Shown here: positions 17,114 through 25,831 of the stretch, piece by piece
How positions within the stretch are numbered: position 1 is the stretch's first letter
Layout: each line of letters opens with the position of its first letter
Assembly (NCBI GenBank): GCA_030613245.1
Contig: JAUWMI010000033.1
Span: 1-47,249, forward strand
DNA: 47,249 nt
Reading direction: 5' to 3'
DNA from: Candidatus Sumerlaeota bacterium
GTDB taxonomy: Bacteria > Sumerlaeota > Sumerlaeia > MWCT01 > JAUWMI01
Position numbers and translations under genes: made by a program
Notes under the pieces: generated by a model
The model's database searches: none
Told to the model about the DNA's origin: nothing
What the model saw: the letters and a program-made list of their open reading frames with translations, nothing else

Positions 17114-17468
17114 AGCTACCCCTGATGCGAATGAGTATCTAGGGAAAAAATGGGGACAGAGAGGCTGTCCGACAATTCAAAATCATACTAATTTAACTGG
17201 GCGGTAAATTTTGTAAGTTTTGCATTTACAACGCTTTAGAAATTCAGCGCGCGGCTACTTTAGGCTACATCGCAATTCTCGGAAAGCCGATCTGTCCTAG
17301 CTAATTACAAAAAGATACGTCAAAGTGTCAAAAACACTTGACAAGAGAATCGGCTTTGCCGCAAATTTATAGTTGATGTTTGGTCGTAAAAGACCAAGCA
17401 GTTTTGAGCCCTTTACTTAAAGTTTAGGGTTAATCGACAGCCCTGTGCAAATTGTGCGCAGGGCTAAC
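17114..17468. other. Intergenic region with hairpins
   Basis: Contains TTGGTC-GTAAAA-GACCAA near 17384-17401 and an AGCCCTG...CAGGGCT hairpin near 17440-17466, just past the stop of the nuclease-like gene. No gene recognised. Confidence 0.5.
17440..17466 (-). terminator. Hairpin downstream of the BECR-like gene
   Basis: AGCCCTG and CAGGGCT arms (7 bp, plus weaker inner pairing) begin 3 nt after the stop of the 155-aa gene. There is no T-run, so any termination would be weak or factor-assisted. Confidence 0.4.
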
Positions 17469-17936
17469 TTATATCAGTTCCATAAAATTCGTTTTTTGAT
17501 TAATCGTTCTTACGTTTTCTTGTCTAGGAGAATAGTGGGTACAAAACCTGAACTCTCCATTGTTCAAAAGCGTAAGAATTACAAGATATTTCTTTGCAAT
17601 GTGCATATATAAGCGGCGAGTTATCCCGCGCCGAGGGTGATCTTGGGCGAGTCGAACAACAACTCCTGAAACCTGCCCGGATATTATTGCCCCAATCCAC
17701 CGCACTCTTCTAGCTCTATCAAAGCTGAATATTTTCTTGTCTTTGTCTTCATAAAATGCGTGGGCAAAATCATTTTCAACAAAATGAACCCTTAAGCCGT
17801 CATGGGTGTAGATTTTTCGTTCTGCGCCTTCTGAATCTCTAATGTAATTTTCCATAAACAGTTTTTTGCATTGGTTTATTACGTCATGTTCGCTTCCTTT
17901 GTATCTTACTGTCAAGGAATCTAAGTGTATTTTCAC
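17469..17936 (-). CDS. Putative BECR-fold ribonuclease-like protein paired with DUF3800
   Basis: Small soluble protein of 155 residues. The layout resembles phage/plasmid Barnase-EndoU-ColicinE5/D-RelE (BECR/PBECR) nuclease-like families. A middle F-x-H-A-F motif (ENDFAHAFYE) is followed by FSFDRARRVRWIGAII, a basic segment with several arginines (HPRRGITRRLYMHIAKKY), a LVILTLL strand, and a closing FRFCTHY strand that recalls the F-x-T-A-Y end of such RNases. His and Arg residues at these places could be catalytic. The start is GTG at 17936, whose GTGA overlaps the stop of the DUF3800 gene, so the two are translationally coupled. The family call is by eye and could be wrong; an RNA-cleaving role is inference. 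Confidence 0.5.
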   Translation of the reverse strand: MKIHLDSLTVRYKGSEHDVINQCKKLFMENYIRDSEGAERKIYTHDGLRVHFVENDFAHAFYEDKDKKIFSFDRARRVRWIGAIISGQVSGVVVRLAQDHPRRGITRRLYMHIAKKYLVILTLLNNGEFRFCTHYSPRQENVRTINQKTNFMELI

Positions 17937-18628
17937 GTTCTTGGCTCAAATCGAAAAACGTTGAATTTCCGTTCTCTCCAAGACGTTGAGATTTTTAGAT
18001 TTGGATAACCCATTAGACTAGCCAAATATGCACAAAGTTCTAGCTTGGCAGCACTGGTTTGAATGTCATTGTATTGATACCCAATAGCGCCTATGAGCAC
18101 GTCAACAATTTGCACAGGCAGCACTTGCTTAGAAACAAGAGGTTCTAGAGTTTTAATTACTGCCTTTTTGGACTTGACCGCGTTCTGAAGAACGGCTTTA
18201 AGAACTGGCACTCTTTTTCTGTCGCGGTTCTGTTTGAAATCCAAGAGCATATAATACTCACAATCTGCCTCAACCCATTTTTCCAAAAGCAAATAGTAGA
18301 ACTTATAGAATCCCAGCTCTTCATCGCCTGCATGAAATTTTCCATAATCCAATTGATTTCGGTTCACAACAATTGCCCTGAAGCGCAGGCTTTTGTCTTT
18401 CACAAAATCGGATACTAGCTGTTTATAGAGGGGCAACCTCGATGGAGAAACATTTTTCCACTTCCATTCCCCCCAGGTATTAAACTCGTCTCTGTATTTC
18501 TTTAACCGATAAACCCAGTCGTCTTTGTGCTTCCGCGGACACCAAATACTACCTATCACCATAAAATCAGAAGTTTGGTCATCGTGTCGGCTTTCGTCAC
18601 AATAGACATTGTAAATTTCGGAATGCAT
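17933..18628 (-). CDS. DUF3800 domain protein
   Basis: DUF3800 proteins have an RNase H-like fold and start with a Y-x-DES motif; here VYCDESRHDD is at residues 8-17, followed by FMVIGSIWCPR. Further conserved acidic positions are MLLDFKQNRD (about 125) and QIVDVLIGAIGYQYND (about 173), which would complete a metal-binding acidic cluster. The 231-residue length is normal for the family. The biochemical activity is not established. The family is frequent in mobile and defence-rich regions. It is the first gene of a two-gene unit, overlapping the BECR-like gene by 4 nt, and lies near a restriction enzyme. The ATG at 18628 has AGGATG 9-10 nt upstream. Confidence 0.8.
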   Translation of the reverse strand: MHSEIYNVYCDESRHDDQTSDFMVIGSIWCPRKHKDDWVYRLKKYRDEFNTWGEWKWKNVSPSRLPLYKQLVSDFVKDKSLRFRAIVVNRNQLDYGKFHAGDEELGFYKFYYLLLEKWVEADCEYYMLLDFKQNRDRKRVPVLKAVLQNAVKSKKAVIKTLEPLVSKQVLPVQIVDVLIGAIGYQYNDIQTSAAKLELCAYLASLMGYPNLKISTSWRERKFNVFRFEPRT

Positions 18629-18863
18629 CTCGTGCTCATCCTACCCATAAAATTTCAGGGAAAACTGACACCGAGAAAACGACAACAGACGGCATTATTT
18701 AATTTTTCCGCTTTCTCGGCATTTCTGGATACCGTGAACACAGCATAGCGAATGCTAAGATTTCGAAAGCTACTAGCTACTCATGGGCGGCCGATGGATC
18801 TCTCAGCGCGCCAAAAATCGGCCTCTGGTGCTTATTCGTTCCCAGCGACTCGTTGGGACAGTT

Positions 18864-19091
18864 TTAGTTTTTGGCTAGCTCGTCGAGGTTATTTTTTTTC
18901 TTGCCATCAGGATTAGATCGCAAATAGGGTTTCCTATTCCTGGGGTTAACTGCATGGGCATTATCAATTTCTCCCCTCTTAGCCATTTTAATCGCGGTTT
19001 TCAGCGGAGTATGCCTCTGATTCCCTCGGAATAGAACCTCACCAATGTTTCCCTTTGCGTCACGGTTTGCATCCACTATTCTCTTGCCCAT
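18864..19091 (-). CDS. DUF3892 domain protein (75 aa)
   Basis: Small basic protein covering the whole DUF3892 family: RIVDANRDAKGNIGEVLF at residues 4-21, TPLKTAIKMAKRGEI in the middle and YLRSNPDGKKKNNLDELAKN at the end. The function of the family is unknown; its size and charge would suit nucleic-acid binding. A GGAGGGG ribosome site lies 6 nt before the ATG at 19091. It follows the restriction-modification gene by about 50 bp on the same strand and may be co-transcribed with it. Confidence 0.85.
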   Translation of the reverse strand: MGKRIVDANRDAKGNIGEVLFRGNQRHTPLKTAIKMAKRGEIDNAHAVNPRNRKPYLRSNPDGKKKNNLDELAKN

Positions 19092-19140
19092 GACTACCCC
19101 TCCGGTTTTTTATTGGTATTTCTGACGCCCTTTTAGCCCG

Positions 19141-22100
19141 TTATTTAATAGGCCAGCCGCCGTGCTTGTCGATAGTTTTATCTATTTCAGCCATGATGCG
19201 GATGGTTTCGGATAAAGCGGACACAATGTGCTGGTAGTGCGTGAGATCATCGTAGCTGAGCTGGCGGCCTTTGCGGTCTTTGAGGCACTTTTCGCAGACC
19301 TGATACCCGCCGATATGGAATTCCCAGACTTCCGGCGGCACGTTGTCAAAATACTGTTCTTTATTAATCCATACGCGGCCTGCCGGCGCGCCCTGCCCGG
19401 GCTCCGTATAGCGCACTTTTTCCACGCGGTTATCGCCCGCAACAGTATATTTCGTGAATATAGGCGCGTGTTTCTCCATCAAGTGCAAGCCAACCAGTTC
19501 TTCTCCCAGAGCGCAGAGGTCACGAAACAGGGCCGGCTTTGACGTCAGCGGCAGCCTGGGAAAATCGAACTTAAGAAACTCTGCGTAGCGGCTTCGATAG
19601 GCGGGCGAATGAAAAACTGCATACATATAATTGAAAACATTCTCCGGCCCGAAGGCCTTTTTTGAATTGCCTTTGCCGTCGGGGATAAACGTCAGCCCAA
19701 GCCGCCGGGAAAGCTCTTCTATAAACTCCGGCGCCAGATTCGGCTGCCGCCAGTCCTTTGCGATTGGCCGGTCAAAGTCAAGAAAGTCATCTTTTTCGTG
19801 TTTGGGATAGAGGTAAATTGGAAAAGCATACAGACTGGCATGAGCGGTTTCGAGCAGGTGAAAATCAACGACGTGTCTTGACATAAGAACATGGTTGAAT
19901 TCGATTCGAGTTTGACGATTTGTAATAAACATAAGGTTACTACCGATGGTCATGTGCCCCATCACTTCCGGGCGGGGCATGCAGATGAAGCCTCGTGATT
20001 TACTGGTATAATAGGTAAATCGAGTGTCAAATGGCCGGTATAGGATTGGACATATTTTCTTTTTATCCGGCCCGGATTCCTTCAAGTCCTGCTGAGCAAA
20101 GCTTACTTTCCAATCGCGAGCGTCAGGGCCAAGCTGATACCTTTCGCGAGCTTCCTCAGGCGAAAGGCGTATAAAATCAGTAACTGTGTCCCAAACTGAT
20201 TTCTCGTCCCAGTGAATGGTTAGTTTATCCCGGGCAGTAACGATGCCTACTGAATTGACAGGCATTATTTCTGGCAGTTTCCACCCCTGTACATATTCGT
20301 TGAGCAAGCCGGTATCCTGGGGAACAAATAAATAGTAGGGTGATTGCGGATTTATGCTTGTCCATTTGCCAGTTTTTACTGCGTTTTCATAAAGCCAGTG
20401 ATACTTGCCTCCTATAAGTCGTGATTGGCCCGTTGCATCTCTTTCTAGCACTTCTCGCAGTCCCCATACATCAGCATGCTTGACGCAATGTGCTCTTTTT
20501 CTTGCTTCGGCGGGATGCTTGACAAAAATACCAATTGCAACCCCTTGCTGAATATCAAACACGTTTTCATCCTTAGAGCCATCGGGGCACACTTCCCTTT
20601 TCTTGGCGTTTCCGTGCAGATCGAGAATATGTATTTCGTCAAAAGCCTGCATAAGACACTGACGCATGCCACGAAACGTAGGATTGTCAAGGTAGCTATG
20701 GTTGGTAATGAAAGCAAGGATCCCATAACCCGTCTGTTCAATGCGCCATTGAGCAAACCGGATAAACTTAACGTAATCGTCGTTTAGCCATTTAGGATTC
20801 CGCTCGTGTAAAGGTTCTCCATCAACTTGGAAATAATCCTGGATAAGGTCACCGATAAAGGTCTTTTCTTTTCTACGAATTCTCTTCGCAGCTGTCTTTA
20901 GCCTCCATCCCTTTTTTGTTTTAACCTTATAGGTCTGACCGGGCATTATTTCTACAATACGCTCCGATGGCGTTTGTGAATGACCGGAATACGGAGGATT
21001 ACCGAGAATAACCATGACCGGCGTTTCGGATTTCACGTTGCCCGCGGCGTTGGCTTCTTCGGCGATTTTGCTGGCAAATGGAGGCAATTCAAAGAATTCA
21101 AAGAATTCCTCGAGAGCATTTGTTAAGTAAACACGCAAACGTTCTCCTGAGGCAAAGTCATACCCGCTTTCTGCTAGCTGCAGGCTAAGCTTCATATGTA
21201 CTACGGCATAAGGCGCCATCAGGAGCTCGAAGCCGAAAAGGCGCGGCAGTAGATGTTTTGAGACATACCCTGACCACATGCCTGCCTGGCCTTTCTTCTC
21301 CAAGTGCTCGTGAATCTGATCAATAACGGTATAGAGAAACGTACCGGTGCCAACTGCAGGGTCTAGAATAAGAACCTTATGACATTCGCCAGCCTTTTCC
21401 TTATGGGGTTTTCCTCCAATGTCGTGCACAGTTCGATAAAATGGAATCCTTGAGCAGTCAGCAAGGCCGTCTTGCAGGCCAAAATCCTTTTTGAGAATAT
21501 GGTCAATGCTCCGGACAATGTAAGAAACAACAGGCTCCGGGGTATAGTAAACTCCGCGTGAATCGCGCATTTTGGGATTGTACGCAGCAAGAAAGGTTTC
21601 GTAAAAATGTACCACGGGGTCTTCGCGCCGGGTGCGTTTGCCGAAATTCTCCAGGATGCTGGCAATATCGGCGCGGTAAAGCAGTTCTGCCAGATCATCC
21701 ACCGCCCAGGTGACCCGCTCATCAAGATCAGGGCCTGCAATATAGCCGAACATTTCCCTCAAAAAGGGATTGGTTTTAGGGATTTCGTAGGCAGCGCGTT
21801 CGCGCGTGAAGGGTTCGCGGCCCGTATGATTACAGCGCGCGGCGAAAAGGCCGTAGCAAATGGTCTGGGCATACATGTCAGCGAAGCCGTCTAGCTTCAG
21901 GTCGTGAAGCAGGACCTTGCGAAAGCCTTCCAACTGGCCGTGCAGCGAGCCCCCTTTGTCTTCATCCTGGAAGGTGCGTTGAATGATGTCGCGGATGAGG
22001 CGAGCAAGGACAGCCATGCGATTCGCCAGGTCTTTTGGGCCGCTGATCGTTGGAATGGTTGTGACAAAGAATGCATTTATCAGATTTGAAAATGCTTCGG

Positions 22101-22533
22101 TGCCATCTTTTTCCTTGCGCAGGTTCCCTTTCGTACCCACCCTGGCGAGCCGTGCCGCCATTCTGAATTTGCCGCCCTCGTACCAGCGAAACTCCAGGTA
22201 ATCAGTCAGGATAAGATTCCCGAGACTTTCGAGGAAGCGCTTGAGCTGGTCGCCGTCGTGGGTAGACGGCTTTTTCTTTCTAGCATCGGCTTCTATTGCA
22301 TCGAGGGATTTTCCAACGTCTTTTGCTTCGATGTAGCCGAGCGGAGTTTGGCCGCGGGTGACGATGAAATCAGGAGCGCCGCACTTCACTCGCTTCGGCT
22401 CGTTGGTAGCCGTGACCTTCTTGCCCAGGGCTTCGATAAGGGCTTTGAGCGCGGGACGATGGGTGTGTTCCGTGGCGGTGCCCGCCTGGAGGGCTTTCTC
22501 GATCTTCTTCAGGTAGTTTGTGATCGGATCCAT
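19141..22533 (-). CDS. Single-chain restriction-modification enzyme (type IIG/ISP-like, no helicase)
   Basis: One polypeptide of about 1130 residues likely to both methylate adenine and cut DNA. Residues about 40-120 hold a PD-(D/E)xK nuclease core (GAPDFIV ... GYIEAKD). A helical linker extends to about 330 (VVHFYETFLAAYNPKMRDSRGVYYTPEPVV). The gamma-type N6-adenine methylase carries motif I LDPAVGTGTFL near 400 and motif IV NPPYSGHS near 510. The C-terminal half resembles the specificity domain of LlaBIII-like type ISP enzymes (ILYRPFDTRFTYYT; FNYMYAVFHSPAYRSRY). There is no helicase region between nuclease and methylase, unlike true ISP enzymes. The ATG at 22533 is chosen over a TTG 36 nt upstream; neither has a strong ribosome site. 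Target sequence unknown. Confidence 0.88.
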   Translation of the reverse strand: MDPITNYLKKIEKALQAGTATEHTHRPALKALIEALGKKVTATNEPKRVKCGAPDFIVTRGQTPLGYIEAKDVGKSLDAIEADARKKKPSTHDGDQLKRFLESLGNLILTDYLEFRWYEGGKFRMAARLARVGTKGNLRKEKDGTEAFSNLINAFFVTTIPTISGPKDLANRMAVLARLIRDIIQRTFQDEDKGGSLHGQLEGFRKVLLHDLKLDGFADMYAQTICYGLFAARCNHTGREPFTRERAAYEIPKTNPFLREMFGYIAGPDLDERVTWAVDDLAELLYRADIASILENFGKRTRREDPVVHFYETFLAAYNPKMRDSRGVYYTPEPVVSYIVRSIDHILKKDFGLQDGLADCSRIPFYRTVHDIGGKPHKEKAGECHKVLILDPAVGTGTFLYTVIDQIHEHLEKKGQAGMWSGYVSKHLLPRLFGFELLMAPYAVVHMKLSLQLAESGYDFASGERLRVYLTNALEEFFEFFELPPFASKIAEEANAAGNVKSETPVMVILGNPPYSGHSQTPSERIVEIMPGQTYKVKTKKGWRLKTAAKRIRRKEKTFIGDLIQDYFQVDGEPLHERNPKWLNDDYVKFIRFAQWRIEQTGYGILAFITNHSYLDNPTFRGMRQCLMQAFDEIHILDLHGNAKKREVCPDGSKDENVFDIQQGVAIGIFVKHPAEARKRAHCVKHADVWGLREVLERDATGQSRLIGGKYHWLYENAVKTGKWTSINPQSPYYLFVPQDTGLLNEYVQGWKLPEIMPVNSVGIVTARDKLTIHWDEKSVWDTVTDFIRLSPEEARERYQLGPDARDWKVSFAQQDLKESGPDKKKICPILYRPFDTRFTYYTSKSRGFICMPRPEVMGHMTIGSNLMFITNRQTRIEFNHVLMSRHVVDFHLLETAHASLYAFPIYLYPKHEKDDFLDFDRPIAKDWRQPNLAPEFIEELSRRLGLTFIPDGKGNSKKAFGPENVFNYMYAVFHSPAYRSRYAEFLKFDFPRLPLTSKPALFRDLCALGEELVGLHLMEKHAPIFTKYTVAGDNRVEKVRYTEPGQGAPAGRVWINKEQYFDNVPPEVWEFHIGGYQVCEKCLKDRKGRQLSYDDLTHYQHIVSALSETIRIMAEIDKTIDKHGGWPIK

Positions 22534-22683
22534 TGAAAACTTTATCCAAGTTAGTATAGTTTGTGCCAAGTCTAACTTATGAGATAGTGCAACTTTTTAA
22601 TATAAGAATCAAGTAAAAGTGAAAAACGGCTTCGGATTGAAGGAAGCGACAATTCCAGCTATTCGGCGTGTTGAAGCCAGGTG

Positions 22684-23844
22684 CTATTTCAGGCCAGCAA
22701 TGGTTTTGATTACTGTTTCGATTTCTTTCATTTTGTCTTCCAGTGCGAAGTGGGTCTCTACGCGTTGCCTTCCTTTGTGTCCCATTTGCTCCCTCAGGGA
22801 TTTGTCGGTAAAGAGCAGCTCGATTTTCTCCGCATAGTGCTCAGGGTCATTACCCTGGACAAGAAATCCGGTTTGGCCATCGCGAATAATTTCCGTGGCG
22901 GCTCCGGATGCAGGGGCAACAATCGGTTTTCCCAGAGCCATGGTTTCAATAAAGACGCGACCAAAGGGTTCTGTGGGACACGTGTGGAGATAGAGATCGA
23001 AGCGACTGGTGTAATCCAGGATATTTTGCCGGTAGGGAACGAACGTGACGGAGTGGCTAAGGTTAAGCTGGCGCACCTGGCGTTCGAGCTGAGGACGCAA
23101 TGGGCCATCACTAATGATCAGCAATTTCATTGGCAAAGACTTTCGCGCGAGACAGGCCATGGTGCTAATGGCCAGCTGGATGTTCTTGTGCGGGATGAGC
23201 TGGCTTATGCATCCAATTACGAAATCGGTGGCTGAAACCTCAGGGACTGCGGAAGGGTTCGCTTTCGCCGCAGCCGCTTGATATTCCCGGCAATCAATAC
23301 TATTATGGACGACGGTTAGTTTGTGCCGAACGGATATCGGAAAAGAGCTGGCTGTGAACTGGGAATTGGCAATAATATGTTGCGAATAGCGCGAGACAAT
23401 CCAGATGAGGACACGGCGGATGCAGCGGGGGTAGTCAATAAGAACTTCGCGCACGTGGGCAATTGCAGGCCGCTGCGCCAGGCGAGCTGCCAGCAGCGCA
23501 TTGAATGCAATAAAGGTGTTGGCGTAGACAAGACTGACATCTTGCCGGAGCATCAGTCTGCGCAGCTGTAAGAGGCGCAGCGGAAAGAGGAGCACAAATT
23601 TGAGAAAGCGCCCGGGCTTTTTCGATGGCGTCTCGAAGGGTGAGATAATGAAAGGAATGCCTTTGGTGCGCAGTGCCGCAGATAGCATGCCATCTCGCGG
23701 AACAAGCACGGTAATGCGATAGTCGTGGTGGTGCAGGTAGTCAGCGATTTCCAGCAGACTCTTCTCTGCGCCGTAGAGATTAGGCGAGTGGCTGACGAGG
23801 AGAATGTGCTCTTGCGGCGCCGGGCTACGGGGTTCTTCGGACAT
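22684..23844 (-). CDS. Family 4 glycosyltransferase
   Basis: GT-B fold retaining glycosyltransferase (GT4), transferring a sugar from a nucleotide donor to a cell-surface glycan or lipid. The N-terminal acceptor domain opens with HILLVSHSPNLYGAEKSLLEIA. The C-terminal donor domain has FVIGCISQLIPHKNIQLAI, then the GT4 signature E-x7-E in EPFGRVFIETMALGKPIVAPASG and GFLVQGNDPEHYA. The 386-residue length is usual. The ATG at 23844 has a poor ribosome site. It is followed upstream on the same strand by a GT2 enzyme, suggesting a small glycan-assembly cluster. Acceptor and sugar are unknown. Confidence 0.9.
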   Translation of the reverse strand: MSEEPRSPAPQEHILLVSHSPNLYGAEKSLLEIADYLHHHDYRITVLVPRDGMLSAALRTKGIPFIISPFETPSKKPGRFLKFVLLFPLRLLQLRRLMLRQDVSLVYANTFIAFNALLAARLAQRPAIAHVREVLIDYPRCIRRVLIWIVSRYSQHIIANSQFTASSFPISVRHKLTVVHNSIDCREYQAAAAKANPSAVPEVSATDFVIGCISQLIPHKNIQLAISTMACLARKSLPMKLLIISDGPLRPQLERQVRQLNLSHSVTFVPYRQNILDYTSRFDLYLHTCPTEPFGRVFIETMALGKPIVAPASGAATEIIRDGQTGFLVQGNDPEHYAEKIELLFTDKSLREQMGHKGRQRVETHFALEDKMKEIETVIKTIAGLK

Positions 23845-23937
23845 GTGCGTTTTTACTCTTATTAACTCAAAGTTCCCGAAAGTTCATTAGGGTAATAATT
23901 TAACCCGGATATTCCATTTGGACAATGTTTTTCTGAT

Positions 23938-23968
23938 GCGAGGGGTCCGCCGCGGCGGAACCCCTCGC
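23938..23968. repeat. GCGAGGGG...CCCCTCGC palindrome
   Basis: GCGAGGGG-TCCGCC and GGCGGAA-CCCCTCGC arms form a long GC-rich hairpin between the GT2 and GT4 genes, followed by CCCCTCC. It may act as a terminator-like or REP-like element; there is no U-tract in either direction. Confidence 0.7.
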
Positions 23969-24046
23969 GCTCCCCTCCTAAACCTTTCGTACGGGCGATT
24001 TACGTGCTTTTTTCTTCACGGCAACTGCAAAAACGGGCATCTTGAG

Positions 24047-25084
24047 TTACTGGCGAGGTGTGTTTTGCGACCCCGCGTGTTTTGACAGCTCGCGATAGCT
24101 CTGAATCGCCTGGGTGAAGGTACAGATGATCCCACGCTGGCGAAGTGCGCGATCGGAGACACTGCGTCGGGCCTGAATAGCGCGTCGTTTGTGCCAGACC
24201 TGCCCGAGTGCGCGAGCTGCTGCCCAATCCCCTTTGATGATTGCGCCAACTCCGCCAGGGTATCCCTGAAAAAGATAGCTCATTGCACGATAGCCATCGA
24301 AGAGCAGAGAGATGAGAATTCCTTTTGTCAAATTCCAGGGATTAGCGTTCTTCATAAGGTTCCATAGCCGATTGCGCTGGCAGAGGAAAATGCGCGTTGG
24401 CGATTCACGGCCTCCGAGCAACTCCCCACCTTTATGATATACGATCGCACCATTGACAAAATAGACCTGGTATCCGCTTAGCCAGCATCGCCAGGCAAGG
24501 TCAACATCCTCGTGATAGAATTGATATGCAGGATCGAAGCCTCCGACTTCGAGGTAGCAACTTTTTCGGAGCACCAGAGCACCGCCGCACGCAAAACCGA
24601 TTGGGCCGGAGGGGAAGTGCACGAGTTCATCAGGCTGATATTTGGCGCGGTCAATGCCAGAGCCAATAGGCGAGATCATGCCACCAGCGTGGTCAATCAG
24701 CTCGGGGCGTGCGGAACACAAGAGCTTTGCGCCTGCAATAGCAACAGAGGGCTCATCGCGCAGAGTTTGCATGAGTTCCATGAGCCAGCTGGGGTGGACA
24801 TGGGTATCGTTGTTCAGGAGTGCGATGAAGTCGTTCTCAGTCGCACGAATAGCGCGATCATAGCCTTCAGCAAAGCCGTAATTCTTTTCAAATTGAACAA
24901 TACGGACGGAGGGAAAATGCTGCTGGACAAAAGCAACGGAATCGTCGGTTGAAGCATTGTCAATCATCACCGGCTCAAAAGAGGGGTATTCCGTGGTCAG
25001 AACGGATTGAAAGCAATCCTTGAGGTGAGGTTTGCCATTATAATTGAGGATGAGAACGGTGATATGTGGCCAGTTAGAGGGCAA
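24047..25084 (-). CDS. Family 2 glycosyltransferase
   Basis: GT-A fold inverting glycosyltransferase of the rhamnosyltransferase-like GT2 group. The motifs are TVLILNYNGKPHLKDCFQSV at residues 9-28, NASTDDS near 43, the DxD-like LLNNDTHVHP near 90, and YHEDVDLAWRCWLSGYQV near 200. A semi-hydrophobic segment near residue 265 (GILISLLFDGYRAM) may attach it to the membrane. The start appears to be TTG at 25084, since no ATG lies upstream in frame and the domain begins right after it; only a weak GGGGA precedes. Its 5' flank carries a GTAGCGGG...CCCCTAC palindrome. Likely cell-surface polysaccharide synthesis. Confidence 0.88.
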   Translation of the reverse strand: MPSNWPHITVLILNYNGKPHLKDCFQSVLTTEYPSFEPVMIDNASTDDSVAFVQQHFPSVRIVQFEKNYGFAEGYDRAIRATENDFIALLNNDTHVHPSWLMELMQTLRDEPSVAIAGAKLLCSARPELIDHAGGMISPIGSGIDRAKYQPDELVHFPSGPIGFACGGALVLRKSCYLEVGGFDPAYQFYHEDVDLAWRCWLSGYQVYFVNGAIVYHKGGELLGGRESPTRIFLCQRNRLWNLMKNANPWNLTKGILISLLFDGYRAMSYLFQGYPGGVGAIIKGDWAAARALGQVWHKRRAIQARRSVSDRALRQRGIICTFTQAIQSYRELSKHAGSQNTPRQ

Positions 25085-25103
25085 CTGTTTCCCCGATCTT
25101 GAG

Positions 25104-25132
25104 GTAGCGGGTTTAATAAATTAAACCCCTAC
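25104..25132. repeat. GTAGGGG-family palindrome 1
   Basis: GTAG-CGGGTTTAAT and ATTAAACCCCTAC arms; it overlaps the last codons of thpR and lies upstream of the GT2 gene. Confidence 0.7.
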
Positions 25133-25716
25133 ATGTCAGTCGGCGGTAATTCGAAAAGCGCTTCGTGAATTCTCGTATACACGGCGCCGGTTGGCTTGAG
25201 AACGCTTTTGAAAAGAATCACGCGATCAGCCCGGCATCCCCCTGCCTCGCTGTTCTCATGGCTTTTCACGACGTCCATCATCTGGCGGGTGCCGCGCAGC
25301 GACTTAATTCTAGCCAGAGTGAGATGGGGATGAAAAGGGCGATTTTCAGCTGGGAATCCCAGCTGCACGAGGGCTTCTTCTACCTTCTGCTGTAGCGCAA
25401 CGACAGCATCGTGGCCCTGTTGAATGCCAATCCAGAGCACGCGCGGAAACTTCTCGTTTGGGAATACGCCAAGTTTTTTCACGCTCAGCTGAAAGGGCGC
25501 TGTCTCTGCAGCCACACTACGCAACTGAGCGTTAATCCTCTCAATTTCTTCTTCTTTGATCTCACCGAGGAATTTCAGCGTCAGGTGAATGCTTGCGGGA
25601 CGCACCCAGCTGGGACGGGCTGGGGTAAATTGCATACCTTTCTGCAAGCGTTCGATGAGATCCTGAAGACCTTGACGAACCTCGGCCCCGATATCTATGG
25701 CGATGAAGCTTCGAAT
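25129..25716 (-). CDS. thpR: RNA 2',3'-cyclic phosphodiesterase (2'-5' RNA ligase family), apparent AUU start
   Basis: 2H phosphoesterase acting on 2',3'-cyclic phosphate RNA ends. Both catalytic H-x-T motifs are present: HLTLKFLG and HPHLTLARI. The normal family N-terminus, RSFIAIDIGAEVRQGLQDLI, is encoded upstream of the first ATG/GTG/TTG. In that frame a TGA lies three codons before CGA (Arg2), and the only candidate start giving the canonical M-RSFIAID is the ATT at 25714-25716. GGTGA stands 6 nt before it, a good ribosome-site spacing. AUU starts are known for infC. The alternative is a recent ATG-to-ATT loss with weak use of the internal TTG at 25647, which would delete the first beta strand. 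With the AUU start the protein has 195 residues, normal for ThpR. Confidence 0.85.
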   Translation of the reverse strand: MRSFIAIDIGAEVRQGLQDLIERLQKGMQFTPARPSWVRPASIHLTLKFLGEIKEEEIERINAQLRSVAAETAPFQLSVKKLGVFPNEKFPRVLWIGIQQGHDAVVALQQKVEEALVQLGFPAENRPFHPHLTLARIKSLRGTRQMMDVVKSHENSEAGGCRADRVILFKSVLKPTGAVYTRIHEALFELPPTDM

Positions 25717-25756
25717 AGCTAATCACCAGCCTTTCGATAAATTTTGTGAATGAGTT

Positions 25757-25784
25757 GTAGGGGTTTGATTAATCAAATCCCTAC
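25757..25784. repeat. GTAGGGG-family palindrome 2
   Basis: GTAGGGGTTTGATT and AATCAAATCCCTAC pair at 13 of 14 positions, between thpR and pyk. Confidence 0.8.
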
Positions 25785-25797
25785 CCATGCTTCATGC

Positions 25798-25818
25798 CAG
25801 TCCGCCTGAGTGGACTGC
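25798..25818 (-). terminator. Weak hairpin downstream of pyk
   Basis: CAGTCC and GGACTG arms separated by 8 nt begin 14 nt after the pyk stop; no T-run follows, so the function is uncertain. Confidence 0.3.
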
Positions 25819-25831
25819 GCTGCATACGTCA

